Positions 1-7,919 of a DNA stretch of 64,000 nucleotides are shown one piece after another (position 1 is the stretch's first letter; each line of letters starts with the position of its first letter). The DNA comes from JANXVR01 sp034667405. GTDB lineage: Bacteria > Actinomycetota > UBA4738 > HRBIN12. The notes under the pieces were generated by a model that did no database searches, was not told the origin of the DNA, and saw only the letters and a program-made list of their open reading frames with translations. The position numbers and the translations under genes are program-made. Where the stretch lies: contig JAXDJX010000018.1 of NCBI GenBank assembly GCA_034667405.1, positions 186,001 through 250,000 on the forward strand. Direction: 5' to 3'.

Positions 1-2
1 AA

Positions 3-779
3 GTTCGCTTCACGAACAAGGCGTTCTGGCGCAATCCGGCAAGCGCGTTCTTCACGTTCGCCTTCCCACTCATGTTCCTGGTGATCTTCACGTCGCTGCT
101 GGGATCGGGCAACCTTCCGATCAACGGGGTCAGCATCAAGCGGTCGTGGTATTTCGTCGGCGCGATGGCTGGGTTCGGCGTGATATCGGCTTGTTTCACG
201 AACATCGCGATCACGGTGACGTTCCAGCGGGACCAGGGCATCCTGAAGCGGCTCAGAGGGACACCCCTGCCGGCGTGGGCCTATCTGTTCAGCCGTGTGG
301 TGCACGCGATGTTCGTCGCCGCGATCCTCGTGGTCATCACCATGGTGTTCGGCGCGCTGCTCTACGATGCGCCACTGCCCACCGGGCTCCCGCTCCTGGA
401 GTTCTTCGTCGCGTTGGTGGTGGGCGCTCTGAGTTTCTCGGCCCTCGCCCTTGCCCTCACCGGCGCCATCCCGAATGCTGACGCAGCGCCGCCGATGGTG
501 AACGCCGTCATCCTGCCACTCCTCTTCCTCTCGGGGATCTTCATCCCGCTTGATGACACCGCTCCCGGCTGGATCAAGCTGGTCGGGAAGATATTCCCGG
601 TGAAGCACTTCGTGGACTCGCTCTACGGTGGGTTCCTCGGGGGTTTCACGTTCCCGGCCGCGGCAGGAGGCTCGCACGTCTATCCGTTCCATTGGAACGA
701 TGTGCTGGTCGTCGGAGTCTGGGGGATCGTGGGTCTGCTGCTCGCGGCCCGTTCGTTCAGCTGGGAACCTCGAAGGTAG
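3..779 (+). CDS. ABC-2 type transporter permease, 5' truncated
   Basis: C-terminal part of an ABC-2 family export permease; the reading frame is open from base 3 and the true start lies outside the window. The visible 258 residues begin with the loop and first helix typical of the family (TNKAFWRNPASAFF) and contain about six hydrophobic segments. The conserved stretch FLSGIFIPLDDTAPGW followed by KIFPVKHFVDSLY, about two thirds along, is the usual ABC-2 signature near the last transmembrane pair. Such permeases work with an ATPase that is normally encoded just upstream, here out of view. Substrate (drug, lipid or polysaccharide) cannot be told. It ends about 90 bases before an unrelated amino-acid importer operon. 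Confidence 0.85.
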   Translation, partial: VRFTNKAFWRNPASAFFTFAFPLMFLVIFTSLLGSGNLPINGVSIKRSWYFVGAMAGFGVISACFTNIAITVTFQRDQGILKRLRGTPLPAWAYLFSRVVHAMFVAAILVVITMVFGALLYDAPLPTGLPLLEFFVALVVGALSFSALALALTGAIPNADAAPPMVNAVILPLLFLSGIFIPLDDTAPGWIKLVGKIFPVKHFVDSLYGGFLGGFTFPAAAGGSHVYPFHWNDVLVVGVWGIVGLLLAARSFSWEPRR

Positions 780-870
780 CGGTGAGCGCATCCCGAACCT
801 CGGCTGCTACCATCCTGCCGGTCGCATCCGGCCAGCTCGTGCCGGCCGAGAACCTTTGGGGGGAACTGAC

Positions 871-1785
871 GTGAAACGCATCTCGACGCTCGCCTTCGCC
901 CTGCTCGTCGTGCTCGCAGCCTGCTCGAAGGCGAGTTCGGTCGCAACGAACCAGCCGACCACGGCCGGCGAGACCGCTTCGGAATGCGCGAAGAATGCGA
1001 CCTTCACCACCGACGGGACGCTGACGATCGGGACGAGCAACCCCGCGTACTCTCCCTTCTTCCAGGGAGGCACCACCTCCGGCTCTGACTGGAAGCTGAA
1101 CGACCCGACCACGGGCAAGGGCTTCGAAGACGCGGTGGCCTATGAGATCGCGAACCGCCTGGGCTATAGCACGAGTCAGGTGACCTGGATCCCGGTGAAG
1201 TTCGACGAGTCCTACGCACCTGGTCCGCGGCCGTTCGACTTCAATATCCAGCAGGTTTCCTACAAGCCGGTCCGCGCCAAGGCGGTCGACTTCAGCACCG
1301 GGTACTACATCTCCAACCAGGCGCTTGTCGCCGTCAAGGGGAGTCCCATCACGAAGGCGAAGACGCTCGCGGATCTGAAGCCATACAAGCTCGCCGCGCC
1401 GATCGGTACCACGAGTTACGACTTCATCGCAGACGTGATCCAGCCCGACGGCGGCCCGGCCCCTACGCAGACCGAGGACGACGCCGTTGCCGCAGTCAAC
1501 GGGGGACAGGTTGACGGTCTCATCGTTGACCTTCCGACCGCCCTGTACATGGCGGATCCCTACGTCCAGCAGGTCAAGAACAGCGTGGTCGTCGGTCAGT
1601 TCGCCAACCCGACGGGTGGCACGCCGCCGTACTGGGGTGTGACGCTCTCGAAGGGGAGCACGCTCACGTCCTGCGTCGATCTGGCGATCGGCGAGATGAA
1701 GAAGGACGGCACCCTCGACGAGATCACGAAGACGTGGCTGTCCGACAAGACCAACGTCGGCACCGTGCCGCTCATAGGGCCGTAG
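871..1785 (+). CDS. Amino-acid ABC transporter substrate-binding lipoprotein
   Basis: Periplasmic-type binding protein (SBP family 3) that captures a polar amino acid outside the membrane and hands it to the permease encoded next. I place the start at GTG 871, preceded by a GGGGGG ribosome site, because this gives a clean lipoprotein signal: MKRISTLAFALLVVLAAC with the lipobox LAAC, so Cys18 would be lipidated. The frame is open further upstream but those residues are not signal-like. Mature 304-residue protein shows family features such as GKGFEDAVAYEIANRLGY, DFSTGYYISNQALV and the GTTSYDF region that lines the ligand cleft. It is followed 15 bases later by the permease and then by the ATPase, forming one operon. 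The exact ligand is not predictable. Confidence 0.9.
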   Translation: MKRISTLAFALLVVLAACSKASSVATNQPTTAGETASECAKNATFTTDGTLTIGTSNPAYSPFFQGGTTSGSDWKLNDPTTGKGFEDAVAYEIANRLGYSTSQVTWIPVKFDESYAPGPRPFDFNIQQVSYKPVRAKAVDFSTGYYISNQALVAVKGSPITKAKTLADLKPYKLAAPIGTTSYDFIADVIQPDGGPAPTQTEDDAVAAVNGGQVDGLIVDLPTALYMADPYVQQVKNSVVVGQFANPTGGTPPYWGVTLSKGSTLTSCVDLAIGEMKKDGTLDEITKTWLSDKTNVGTVPLIGP

Positions 1786-1800
1786 GGGAGCGGTAGCGGG

Positions 1801-2697
1801 GTGAGCCTCGCCCCCCCGCCCGAGCCGCCGGTCGCTCCGGACCCATCAGCGTCCAACCGGTCGAACCGCTCCAAGCTCGTGGGCTCGCTCAGAGCCGAGG
1901 GTCGCCGAGGCGTCTTCGTCGCGGTGCTGAGCACCGTCGTCGTCATCGGTGGTCTCATCGCGATCGTCATCAATTCCCCGAATTGGCTGACCTTCAAAGA
2001 GTCGTTCTTCAGCGTTCAGGAATTCAAGGAATCCTTCCCCGACATCGCGCATCATTTCGTGCACAACATCGAGATCTTCCTGGTCCTCGAACCGCTGATA
2101 CTCGCATTCGCCCTTCTCCTGGCCATCATGCGTTCGCTCAAGGGACCCGTGTTCTTCCCACTCCGAGTGCTTGCGATCATCTACATCGACTTCTTCCGTG
2201 GCATCCCGACTCTCCTTCTGGTCTACCTCTTCGGGTTCGGGATACCGGCCTTGCAGATACCGGGCGTGCCGATAAGCGGAATCTTCTGGGGGTCGGTCGC
2301 GCTCTCGCTGAGTTACTCGGCCTACGTGGCCGAGGTCTACCGGGCGGGGATCGAGTCGGTGCACTCCAGCCAGACCGCGGCTGCGCGATCGTTGGGGCTC
2401 ACGCGCTGGCAGACCCTCCGCTTCGTGGTTGTGCCGCAGGCGGTCCGGCGTGTGGTGCCGCCGTTGATGAACGACTTCATCTCGTTGCAGAAGGACACTG
2501 CGTTGCTCTCCATCGTCGCCGGACAGTTCGGCGAGGCGTTCCAGCAAGGGCAGATCTGGAAGGCGAGCCATTTCAACTTCACGCCGATCCTGGGGGTTGC
2601 GCTCTGCTTCCTCGTCATCACCGTGCCGATGACACGGTTCACCGACCACATGCTCGAACGTCAGCGCAGGCGGCGGATGGCGGGGGCCGTGCTTTGA
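1801..2697 (+). CDS. Amino-acid ABC transporter permease (HisM/GlnP type)
   Basis: Inner-membrane permease of the polar amino-acid uptake family, 298 residues. The GTG start follows a GGAGCGG ribosome site. The N-terminal 35 residues are proline rich and cytoplasmic, then come several transmembrane helices. The EAA loop that docks on the ATPase is clear: YRAGIESVHSSQTAAARSLG followed by LTRWQTLRFVVVPQAVRRVVPPL. A single permease gene suggests a homodimer. The stop codon overlaps the start of the ATPase gene (TTGA at 2694-2697), implying translational coupling. Confidence 0.93.
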   Translation: MSLAPPPEPPVAPDPSASNRSNRSKLVGSLRAEGRRGVFVAVLSTVVVIGGLIAIVINSPNWLTFKESFFSVQEFKESFPDIAHHFVHNIEIFLVLEPLILAFALLLAIMRSLKGPVFFPLRVLAIIYIDFFRGIPTLLLVYLFGFGIPALQIPGVPISGIFWGSVALSLSYSAYVAEVYRAGIESVHSSQTAAARSLGLTRWQTLRFVVVPQAVRRVVPPLMNDFISLQKDTALLSIVAGQFGEAFQQGQIWKASHFNFTPILGVALCFLVITVPMTRFTDHMLERQRRRRMAGAVL

Positions 2698-3440
2698 GTC
2701 TGGCCATCCGCGTGGACGCGATCCAGAAACGATTCGGGGACGCCGAGGTCCTTCGGGGGTTGAGCCTCGACGTTGAGGAGCACGAGGTCATCTGCCTCAT
2801 CGGGGCTTCCGGATCTGGCAAGTCGACACTCCTTCGATGCCTCAATCTGCTCGAGCCGATCGGCGCCGGTCAGATCTTCATGTTCGGTCAGAAGGTGACG
2901 GGGAGCGGCGTCGACGAGAACGACGTACGCCGTCGAGTGGGGATCGTGTTCCAGTCGTTCAACCTGTTCCCGCACATGACGGTGCTTCGCAATATCACGC
3001 TCGCTCCTCAAGAGGTGCTCGGAACATCGAAAGGGCAGGCGGTCGAGGAGGCAAGGGCGCTATTGGACCGCTTCGGCCTCGCTGATCGTGCGGACGAATA
3101 TCCGGACCGGCTCTCGGGAGGACAGCAGCAGCGAGTGGCCATCATGCGGGCCCTCGCGATGAACCCGGACATCATGCTCCTCGACGAGGTCACGAGCGCC
3201 CTCGATCCGGAGCTTGTCGCAGAGGTCCTCGACGTCATCCGTGAACTCGCAGCGGGTGGGATGACCATGCTCATCGCGACCCACGAGATGGGGTTCGCGC
3301 GGGATATCGCTACCCGTGTCTGCTTCCTGGATGAAGGCGTGATCCTCGAAGAGGGTTCACCCGACCAGATGTTCACCTCCCCTCAACAGGAGCGAACGAA
3401 GCAGTTCCTGCAACGCATCGTGGCTGCCGGCAGGATGTAG
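2694..3440 (+). CDS. Amino-acid ABC transporter ATP-binding protein (GlnQ type)
   Basis: ATPase that powers the importer encoded by the two preceding genes. I choose TTG 2694, overlapping the permease stop, because the homology begins there (SLAIRVDAIQKRFG) and gives 248 residues, normal for this family; no in-frame ATG or GTG fits better. Walker A is GASGSGKST, the Q-loop lies in VFQSFNLFPHMTV, the signature is LSGGQQQR, Walker B is IMLLDEVTSALDPE and the switch His is in IATHEMGFA. The Glu of Walker B is present, so it should be active. Cytoplasmic, bound to the permease EAA loops. Confidence 0.93.
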   Translation: MSLAIRVDAIQKRFGDAEVLRGLSLDVEEHEVICLIGASGSGKSTLLRCLNLLEPIGAGQIFMFGQKVTGSGVDENDVRRRVGIVFQSFNLFPHMTVLRNITLAPQEVLGTSKGQAVEEARALLDRFGLADRADEYPDRLSGGQQQRVAIMRALAMNPDIMLLDEVTSALDPELVAEVLDVIRELAAGGMTMLIATHEMGFARDIATRVCFLDEGVILEEGSPDQMFTSPQQERTKQFLQRIVAAGRM

Positions 3441-3449
3441 CGCTCCTCT

Positions 3450-4004
3450 TCAGTTGCGGTGGGCGTACCGCGCGACGGCGCCGTCGGCAAGCTGGTGGAC
3501 GTGGATGCGTCCTTGCGTCCTGTATCCCGCGAACGGCTCGAGCGACTGAAGAGACCGGTGGGCGGTCCAGGTGAGATCGCCGGTCGTGCAGAGCTGCGCC
3601 TGCTCGTTCGCGTCCAGCTCGGCCAGATTCGTCTTGAGCGTTCCGGATGCCGTGTCTTTCTTGAATGTGCCGGCGACGTGGATCCCGAACATCGGGTCGA
3701 CGGAGTCATACGTCAGGTCCTGTCCGTGGAGACGTTCGCCCGGGAAGCTGAAGATACCCAGCCCCCAATGATCAACACTCGCGTCCTCGCAGGTCATGGT
3801 GATGCCCATCCCCACCGCCCGCATGAACAAGGTGCCGTGCTGATTCCTTACAAGGCCGAACTGGATCTTCAGGCCCTGCGATGTCCTGCCGTGGTAGACG
3901 TGGGACTTGGTTGCGGCGATCGCGGTGCTTCCGCCGATAAGGCTGAGGACGAACACGAGTACCGGGACCAGGACGAGGCGACGCCGCACGGGGAACTCCT
4001 TCAT
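3450..4004 (-). CDS. Predicted secreted protein of unknown function
   Basis: A 184-residue protein on the opposite strand, with a typical Sec signal peptide: basic start MKEFPVRRR, hydrophobic core LVLVPVLVFVLSLIGG and an AIAA cleavage-like site near residue 30. No lipobox. The mature part has two cysteines (Cys92 and Cys143 by my count) that could form a disulphide, and a beta-rich composition. I recognise no family. It ends 10 bases from the convergent amino-acid importer operon. Its upstream region is shared with the divergent gene at 4121. Confidence 0.65.
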   Translation of the reverse strand: MKEFPVRRRLVLVPVLVFVLSLIGGSTAIAATKSHVYHGRTSQGLKIQFGLVRNQHGTLFMRAVGMGITMTCEDASVDHWGLGIFSFPGERLHGQDLTYDSVDPMFGIHVAGTFKKDTASGTLKTNLAELDANEQAQLCTTGDLTWTAHRSLQSLEPFAGYRTQGRIHVHQLADGAVARYAHRN

Positions 4005-4065
4005 CGGGAGGGGCCCGCAGGATACGTGCTGGTGTCAGAAGAAGCAACCGTGGCCGTGGCTGCCC

Positions 4066-4071
4066 TACACT
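4066..4071 (+). promoter_or_regulatory. -10 hexamer TACACT for a leaderless mini-ORF
   Basis: TACACT lies exactly 7 bases upstream of GTG 4079, the spacing seen repeatedly in this window between TANNNT hexamers and start codons. Transcription would begin at or next to the GTG. Confidence 0.45.
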
Positions 4072-4078
4072 TCACGAC

Positions 4079-4120
4079 GTGCGAGACCTTGAGATCGCTA
4101 CCGCTGCCGGGAGACGTTGA
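4079..4120 (+). CDS. Leaderless 13-codon upstream ORF
   Basis: GTG followed by 12 sense codons (MRDLEIATAAGRR) and a TGA that directly abuts the GTG of the next gene at 4121. The start sits 7 bases after a TACACT -10 hexamer, so the transcript would be leaderless at this GTG. The last codons carry CCGGGAGACG, which can act as ribosome site for gene 4121. The likely role is ribosome loading and re-initiation on the downstream gene. This is inferred from layout only. Confidence 0.4.
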   Translation: MRDLEIATAAGRR

Positions 4121-4816
4121 GTGTCACTGCCGGCGCCTCCGGGACAGACCCAGCCCACCCCGCGGGCTCCCCGCAGACCTGCGATCTCGGTTCTCGGCCT
4201 GAGCCTGATCGTTGCGCTGGTTGTCGTACTCGGAGTGGGGTGGAGTTCTCGCAAAGGCCAGAAGGTCGATGGCGCTTCGCCGTCTAGCCACTCGTCCGCA
4301 CCGTCGGTCTCCAGTTCGCCACCGGGTGCTTTCGGCTCGTTCTCCGGAGATCCGGTGGAGGGGATGCCCTGTTGCTGGCAGCGATGGACCATGGATACGG
4401 GAGCCGTCTCGCTCGAGGCACCGACCCCGCCCAGCTATTGGACCCACCCCAACGAGCGGGGAGTGGGATTCCAGGGGGCGACCGGGACCAACCTCTCGGT
4501 GTCGGAGGACAGTTACCCGGGGTCGTCGGTGTCTCTCCTGTCCGGAACGGCGAAGGCCATCCGAACGGGCAGCACGCTGGAGTGGTCGCGTCCGACCCCT
4601 GTGCACAGGAGCGGCTTCACGGGATTACAGATGCACACCATCGCCTCGAACGCCGACTCGCACGTCGACTTCACCATCTGGCTCTTCGCCTCGCAAGACC
4701 GGCTGTACACGATCCAGGCCCAGTTCCTGGTGGAGAACGCCGCCGGACGCCGCGCGGTACGCAGGTTCCTGGGCTCGGTGCGGGTGGCGCTCCCAACGTC
4801 TGGGGCACAACCGTAG
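4121..4816 (+). CDS. Membrane-anchored exported protein of unknown function
   Basis: 231 residues. A proline-rich cytoplasmic start of about 20 residues is followed by one transmembrane helix (ISVLGLSLIVALVVVLGVGW), a Ser/Pro-rich linker of about 40 residues and an extracellular domain of about 150 residues with a CC pair (PVEGMPCCWQRW). The domain has an alternating beta pattern ending in RRFLGSVRVALP, somewhat like PsbP or LpqN-type lipoprotein folds, but I cannot assign a family. GTG 4121 has a GGGAG ribosome site inside the preceding mini-ORF. It lies 59 bases before uvrB but probably is not co-regulated with it, as uvrB has its own promoter. Confidence 0.65.
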   Translation: MSLPAPPGQTQPTPRAPRRPAISVLGLSLIVALVVVLGVGWSSRKGQKVDGASPSSHSSAPSVSSSPPGAFGSFSGDPVEGMPCCWQRWTMDTGAVSLEAPTPPSYWTHPNERGVGFQGATGTNLSVSEDSYPGSSVSLLSGTAKAIRTGSTLEWSRPTPVHRSGFTGLQMHTIASNADSHVDFTIWLFASQDRLYTIQAQFLVENAAGRRAVRRFLGSVRVALPTSGAQP

Positions 4817-4843
4817 TCTGGAGCCAGACGCTCGCAGCCACCC

Positions 4844-4866
4844 ATGTCGGCGGTCCCGCCTAAACT
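4844..4866 (+). promoter_or_regulatory. uvrB promoter: PafBC-like box ATGTCGGCG and -10 TAAACT
   Basis: ATGTCGGCG (4844-4852), 8 bases, then TAAACT (4861-4866). The mycobacterial PafBC-dependent promoter is TTGTCRGTG-N8-TANNNT; here 7 of 9 box positions and the spacing agree. The same ATGTCGG element occurs at the same place before uvrA and nearly so before uvrC. PafB and PafC are encoded at 46874-48809. There is no recognisable -35, as expected for that class. Confidence 0.6.
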
Positions 4867-4875
4867 GTGGAGACC

Positions 4876-6894
4876 ATGAAGCCGTTCAAACTCGTTTCGG
4901 ACTTCACCCCCTCTGGTGACCAGCCGGCGGCCATCGATCAGCTTGTCGAAGGGGTCACGGCCGGTGAGCCACACATCACCCTGCTCGGCGCCACTGGTAC
5001 CGGAAAGACCTTCACCATCGCGCATCTGGTTGAGCGTGTGCAGCGGCCCACCCTGGTCATCGCGCCGAACAAGTCCCTCGCCGCCCAGCTCGCCAACGAG
5101 TTCCGGGAGGTCTTCCCCGAGAACGCGGTCGAGTACTTCGTCAGCTATTACGACTACTACCAACCGGAGGCCTACATCGCCTCCACCGACACCTACATCG
5201 AAAAGGACTCCTCGGTCAACGAGGAGATCGAGCGCCTGCGGCACTCCGCTACCGCCGCGCTCCTCAACAGACGCGACGTGCTCATCGTGGCCAGCGTCTC
5301 GTGCATCTACGGGCTGGGTTCGCCCGAGGAGTACGAGGGTCAGATCCTGCGTCCGTACAAGGGCACGGACATCCCGCAAGAGTTCGCGATGCAGCGACTG
5401 GTGGACATCCAGTACAAGCGCAACAACGTGAGCCGCGCGCGCGGCACGTTCCGGGTCCAAGGCGACACGCTCGAGGTCTTCCCCCCGTACGAACAGAGCG
5501 GCTTCCGGATCGAATGGTGGGGGGACACCATCGAACGCATCTCCAAGTTCGACCCGGTGACCGGCGAGCTGATCGACGAGAACATCGTCGACCTCACCAT
5601 CTTCCCCGCATCGCACTACGTCACCAGCGATCAGCGGATGAAACGCGCGCTCGTGGACATCGAGCAGGAACTCATCGAACGGCTCGCGGAGCTCGAAGGC
5701 CAAGGGAAACTCCTCGAAGCCGAACGGCTCCGGATGCGCACGTCCTACGACCTGGAGATGATGCGCGAGGTGGGGTTCTGCAGCGGCATCGAGAACTATT
5801 CCCGGCATCTGGACGGGCGTGCCGCGGGCACCGCGCCATTCACCTTGCTCGACTACTTCCCCGACGACTATCTGGTCGTGATCGACGAATCGCACGTGAC
5901 CGTTCCGCAGATCCGCGGCATGTTCGAGGGTGACCTCTCGCGGAAGTCCAACCTGGTCGAACACGGTTTCCGGTTGCCCAGTGCCATCGACAATCGCCCG
6001 CTTCGCTTCGAGGAGTTCGTCGAGCGCGTCGATCAGACGGTGTACCTCTCCGCCACGCCGAGTCCGTACGAACTGCGCGTGTCACCCCGCATCGTTGAGC
6101 AGATCGTTCGGCCGACCGGACTGGTCGACCCCGAGGTCCAGATCCGTCCGACGAAGGGCCAGGTCGACGATCTCATGGAGGAGATCAGGGTCCGCGCCGA
6201 GCGGAACCAGCGGGTGCTCGTGACCACGCTCACGAAGAAGATGGCCGAGGACCTCACCGACTATCTGGTCGAGATGGGGATCCGGGTCCGCTACCTCCAC
6301 TCAGAGGTGGATACCTTGCAGCGCATCGAGATCGTCCGCGATCTCCGGCTCGGGGAATTCGATGTCCTGGTCGGGATCAACCTGCTGCGGGAGGGCCTCG
6401 ATCTTCCGGAAGTCTCGCTCGTGGCCATCTTGGACGCCGACAAGGAAGGGTTCTTACGTTCTGTCACATCGTTGGTACAGACCATCGGGCGAGCAGCCCG
6501 GAACGTTGACGGCACCGTCCTGATGTACGCGGACACGGTGACCGACTCCATGAAGAACGCCATCGGTGAGACGCAGCGTCGTCGCCAGATCCAGCTCGCC
6601 TACAACGTCGAACACGGGATCGATCCGACCACCATCCAGCGCAAGGTCACCGACATCCTGCTGACGCTCCGAGGTGAGGACGGACCCACGGCCCCCAAGA
6701 AGACGCGCGCCAAGCGTGCCGCCCGTCCCGAGATGCCCCAGGACGAACTCACCCGGCTCATCCAGACTCTCGAGGACGAGATGCACGAGGCGGCGAAAGA
6801 GCTTCGGTTCGAATATGCGGCTCGCCTCCGCGACGAGGTGAACGATCTCCGCAAGGAGCTGAAGGCGATGCGAACCGCAGGCGTGGGGGCGTGA
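4876..6894 (+). CDS. uvrB: Excinuclease ABC subunit B
   Basis: Damage-verifying helicase-like subunit of nucleotide excision repair, loaded by UvrA and then bound by UvrC. 672 residues, normal length. Visible in order: Walker A GATGTGKTFT, the beta-hairpin region YYDYYQPEAY, the motif DESHVTVPQIRGM, SATPSPYEL, the C-terminal helicase motifs INLLREGLDLPEVSLV and QTIGRAARN, and a C-terminal UVR domain (about 630-665) that contacts UvrC. ATG 4876 is 9 bases after the -10 hexamer TAAACT and lacks a well-spaced ribosome site, so a leaderless or nearly leaderless start is likely; GTG 4867 is an alternative in frame. It overlaps the next gene by 4 bases. Confidence 0.98.
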   Translation: MKPFKLVSDFTPSGDQPAAIDQLVEGVTAGEPHITLLGATGTGKTFTIAHLVERVQRPTLVIAPNKSLAAQLANEFREVFPENAVEYFVSYYDYYQPEAYIASTDTYIEKDSSVNEEIERLRHSATAALLNRRDVLIVASVSCIYGLGSPEEYEGQILRPYKGTDIPQEFAMQRLVDIQYKRNNVSRARGTFRVQGDTLEVFPPYEQSGFRIEWWGDTIERISKFDPVTGELIDENIVDLTIFPASHYVTSDQRMKRALVDIEQELIERLAELEGQGKLLEAERLRMRTSYDLEMMREVGFCSGIENYSRHLDGRAAGTAPFTLLDYFPDDYLVVIDESHVTVPQIRGMFEGDLSRKSNLVEHGFRLPSAIDNRPLRFEEFVERVDQTVYLSATPSPYELRVSPRIVEQIVRPTGLVDPEVQIRPTKGQVDDLMEEIRVRAERNQRVLVTTLTKKMAEDLTDYLVEMGIRVRYLHSEVDTLQRIEIVRDLRLGEFDVLVGINLLREGLDLPEVSLVAILDADKEGFLRSVTSLVQTIGRAARNVDGTVLMYADTVTDSMKNAIGETQRRRQIQLAYNVEHGIDPTTIQRKVTDILLTLRGEDGPTAPKKTRAKRAARPEMPQDELTRLIQTLEDEMHEAAKELRFEYAARLRDEVNDLRKELKAMRTAGVGA

Positions 6895-7919
6895 CCCGGC
6901 TCTCCGTCCGTGCACCCCTCGCATGGTTCGGACCCGGCCGGCTCGTTCCCGACGCGCGAGTCGTGTGCGACGGGGGCCTCATCTCTGCCGCCGGGCCGGC
7001 GCAGCAGATCAAGCGGGCGGAGCGCGAGATCGACATCGACGGGTTCCTCATGCCCGCCGCTGCGGACCGCCATGTTCACATCGAGATGTCCGATCCGGTT
7101 GCCGTCCTCCGCGGGGGAGTCACGGCCGTCCGCGACCTCGCGTGGCCGGCCGATCGCATCTTCAACCTCGCCGACGCCTCGGAGACGGTCACCTTCAACG
7201 GACCGCTCGTCCGGGCCGCAGGGCCGATGCTCACGGCGCCGGGCGGATACCCCACCCGGGCGTCGTGGGCGCCACCCGGCACCGGCCGAGAGATCGATGG
7301 CCCGGAACAGGCGGCTGCTGCCGTCCGGGAACTCGCGGCGGCCGGGGCGACCGCCATCAAGGTGTCTCTGAACGCTGAGGCAGGCCCGACACCGGGAGAT
7401 GCGGAGCTCATGGCCATCTGCGATGCGGCCGCTGCGGCGGACATCCCCGTCACGGCGCACGCGCAGGGCCCAGGGCAGGTCGAGCGAGCGCTCGGCGCAG
7501 GCATCCAGGAACTCGCCCACACGCCGTGGATCCGACTCTCCGACGACGTCATCACCACGGCGGCAACACGGATGCGTTGGGTTTCCACGCTGGACATCCT
7601 GAGCTTCGGACGTGACACACCCGGGATCCGCGCCGCGTTGGACAACCTCCGCCGGTTCCACGATTCGGGCGGGTCGGTCGCCTATGGAACGGATCTCGGC
7701 AACGGCGCCGTTCCTCCCGGTATCCACACCCGCGAACTGTTGTGGATGCGCGACGCAGGGTTCACCAATGACGATGTGTTGGCGGCGCTCACACGGTCGC
7801 CGATCGTGCGCGACGCGCCGGCAGATCTCATCGCCCTCGGGTCCAACCCGTTCGAAGGGTTGAACGCCTTCGACGACATCCGCCTGGTGGTGCGCTCCGG
7901 GCGCGTCGTCAGCGCGTGA
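6891..7919 (+). CDS. Metal-dependent amidohydrolase (imidazolonepropionase-like)
   Basis: 342-residue hydrolase of the amidohydrolase superfamily, translationally coupled to uvrB through a GTGA overlap. The N-terminal beta domain is followed by the metal-binding HxH (ADRHVHIE, about residue 61), a candidate bridging Lys (ATAIKVSL), His in PVTAHAQGPG and ELAHTPW, and the Asp in AYGTDLGNG. These residues support a metal-dependent active enzyme with one or two metals. The substrate is unknown. Being in the uvrB transcript is probably a positional coupling rather than a repair role. It overlaps the convergent chromate transporter gene by 11 bases at its 3' end. Confidence 0.85.
   Translation: MTRLSVRAPLAWFGPGRLVPDARVVCDGGLISAAGPAQQIKRAEREIDIDGFLMPAAADRHVHIEMSDPVAVLRGGVTAVRDLAWPADRIFNLADASETVTFNGPLVRAAGPMLTAPGGYPTRASWAPPGTGREIDGPEQAAAAVRELAAAGATAIKVSLNAEAGPTPGDAELMAICDAAAAADIPVTAHAQGPGQVERALGAGIQELAHTPWIRLSDDVITTAATRMRWVSTLDILSFGRDTPGIRAALDNLRRFHDSGGSVAYGTDLGNGAVPPGIHTRELLWMRDAGFTNDDVLAALTRSPIVRDAPADLIALGSNPFEGLNAFDDIRLVVRSGRVVSA

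Noticed and set aside
4513..5964. Minus-strand open frame opposite uvrB
   Set aside because: Covers uvrB on the other strand, no motif or promoter; caused by high GC codon bias.
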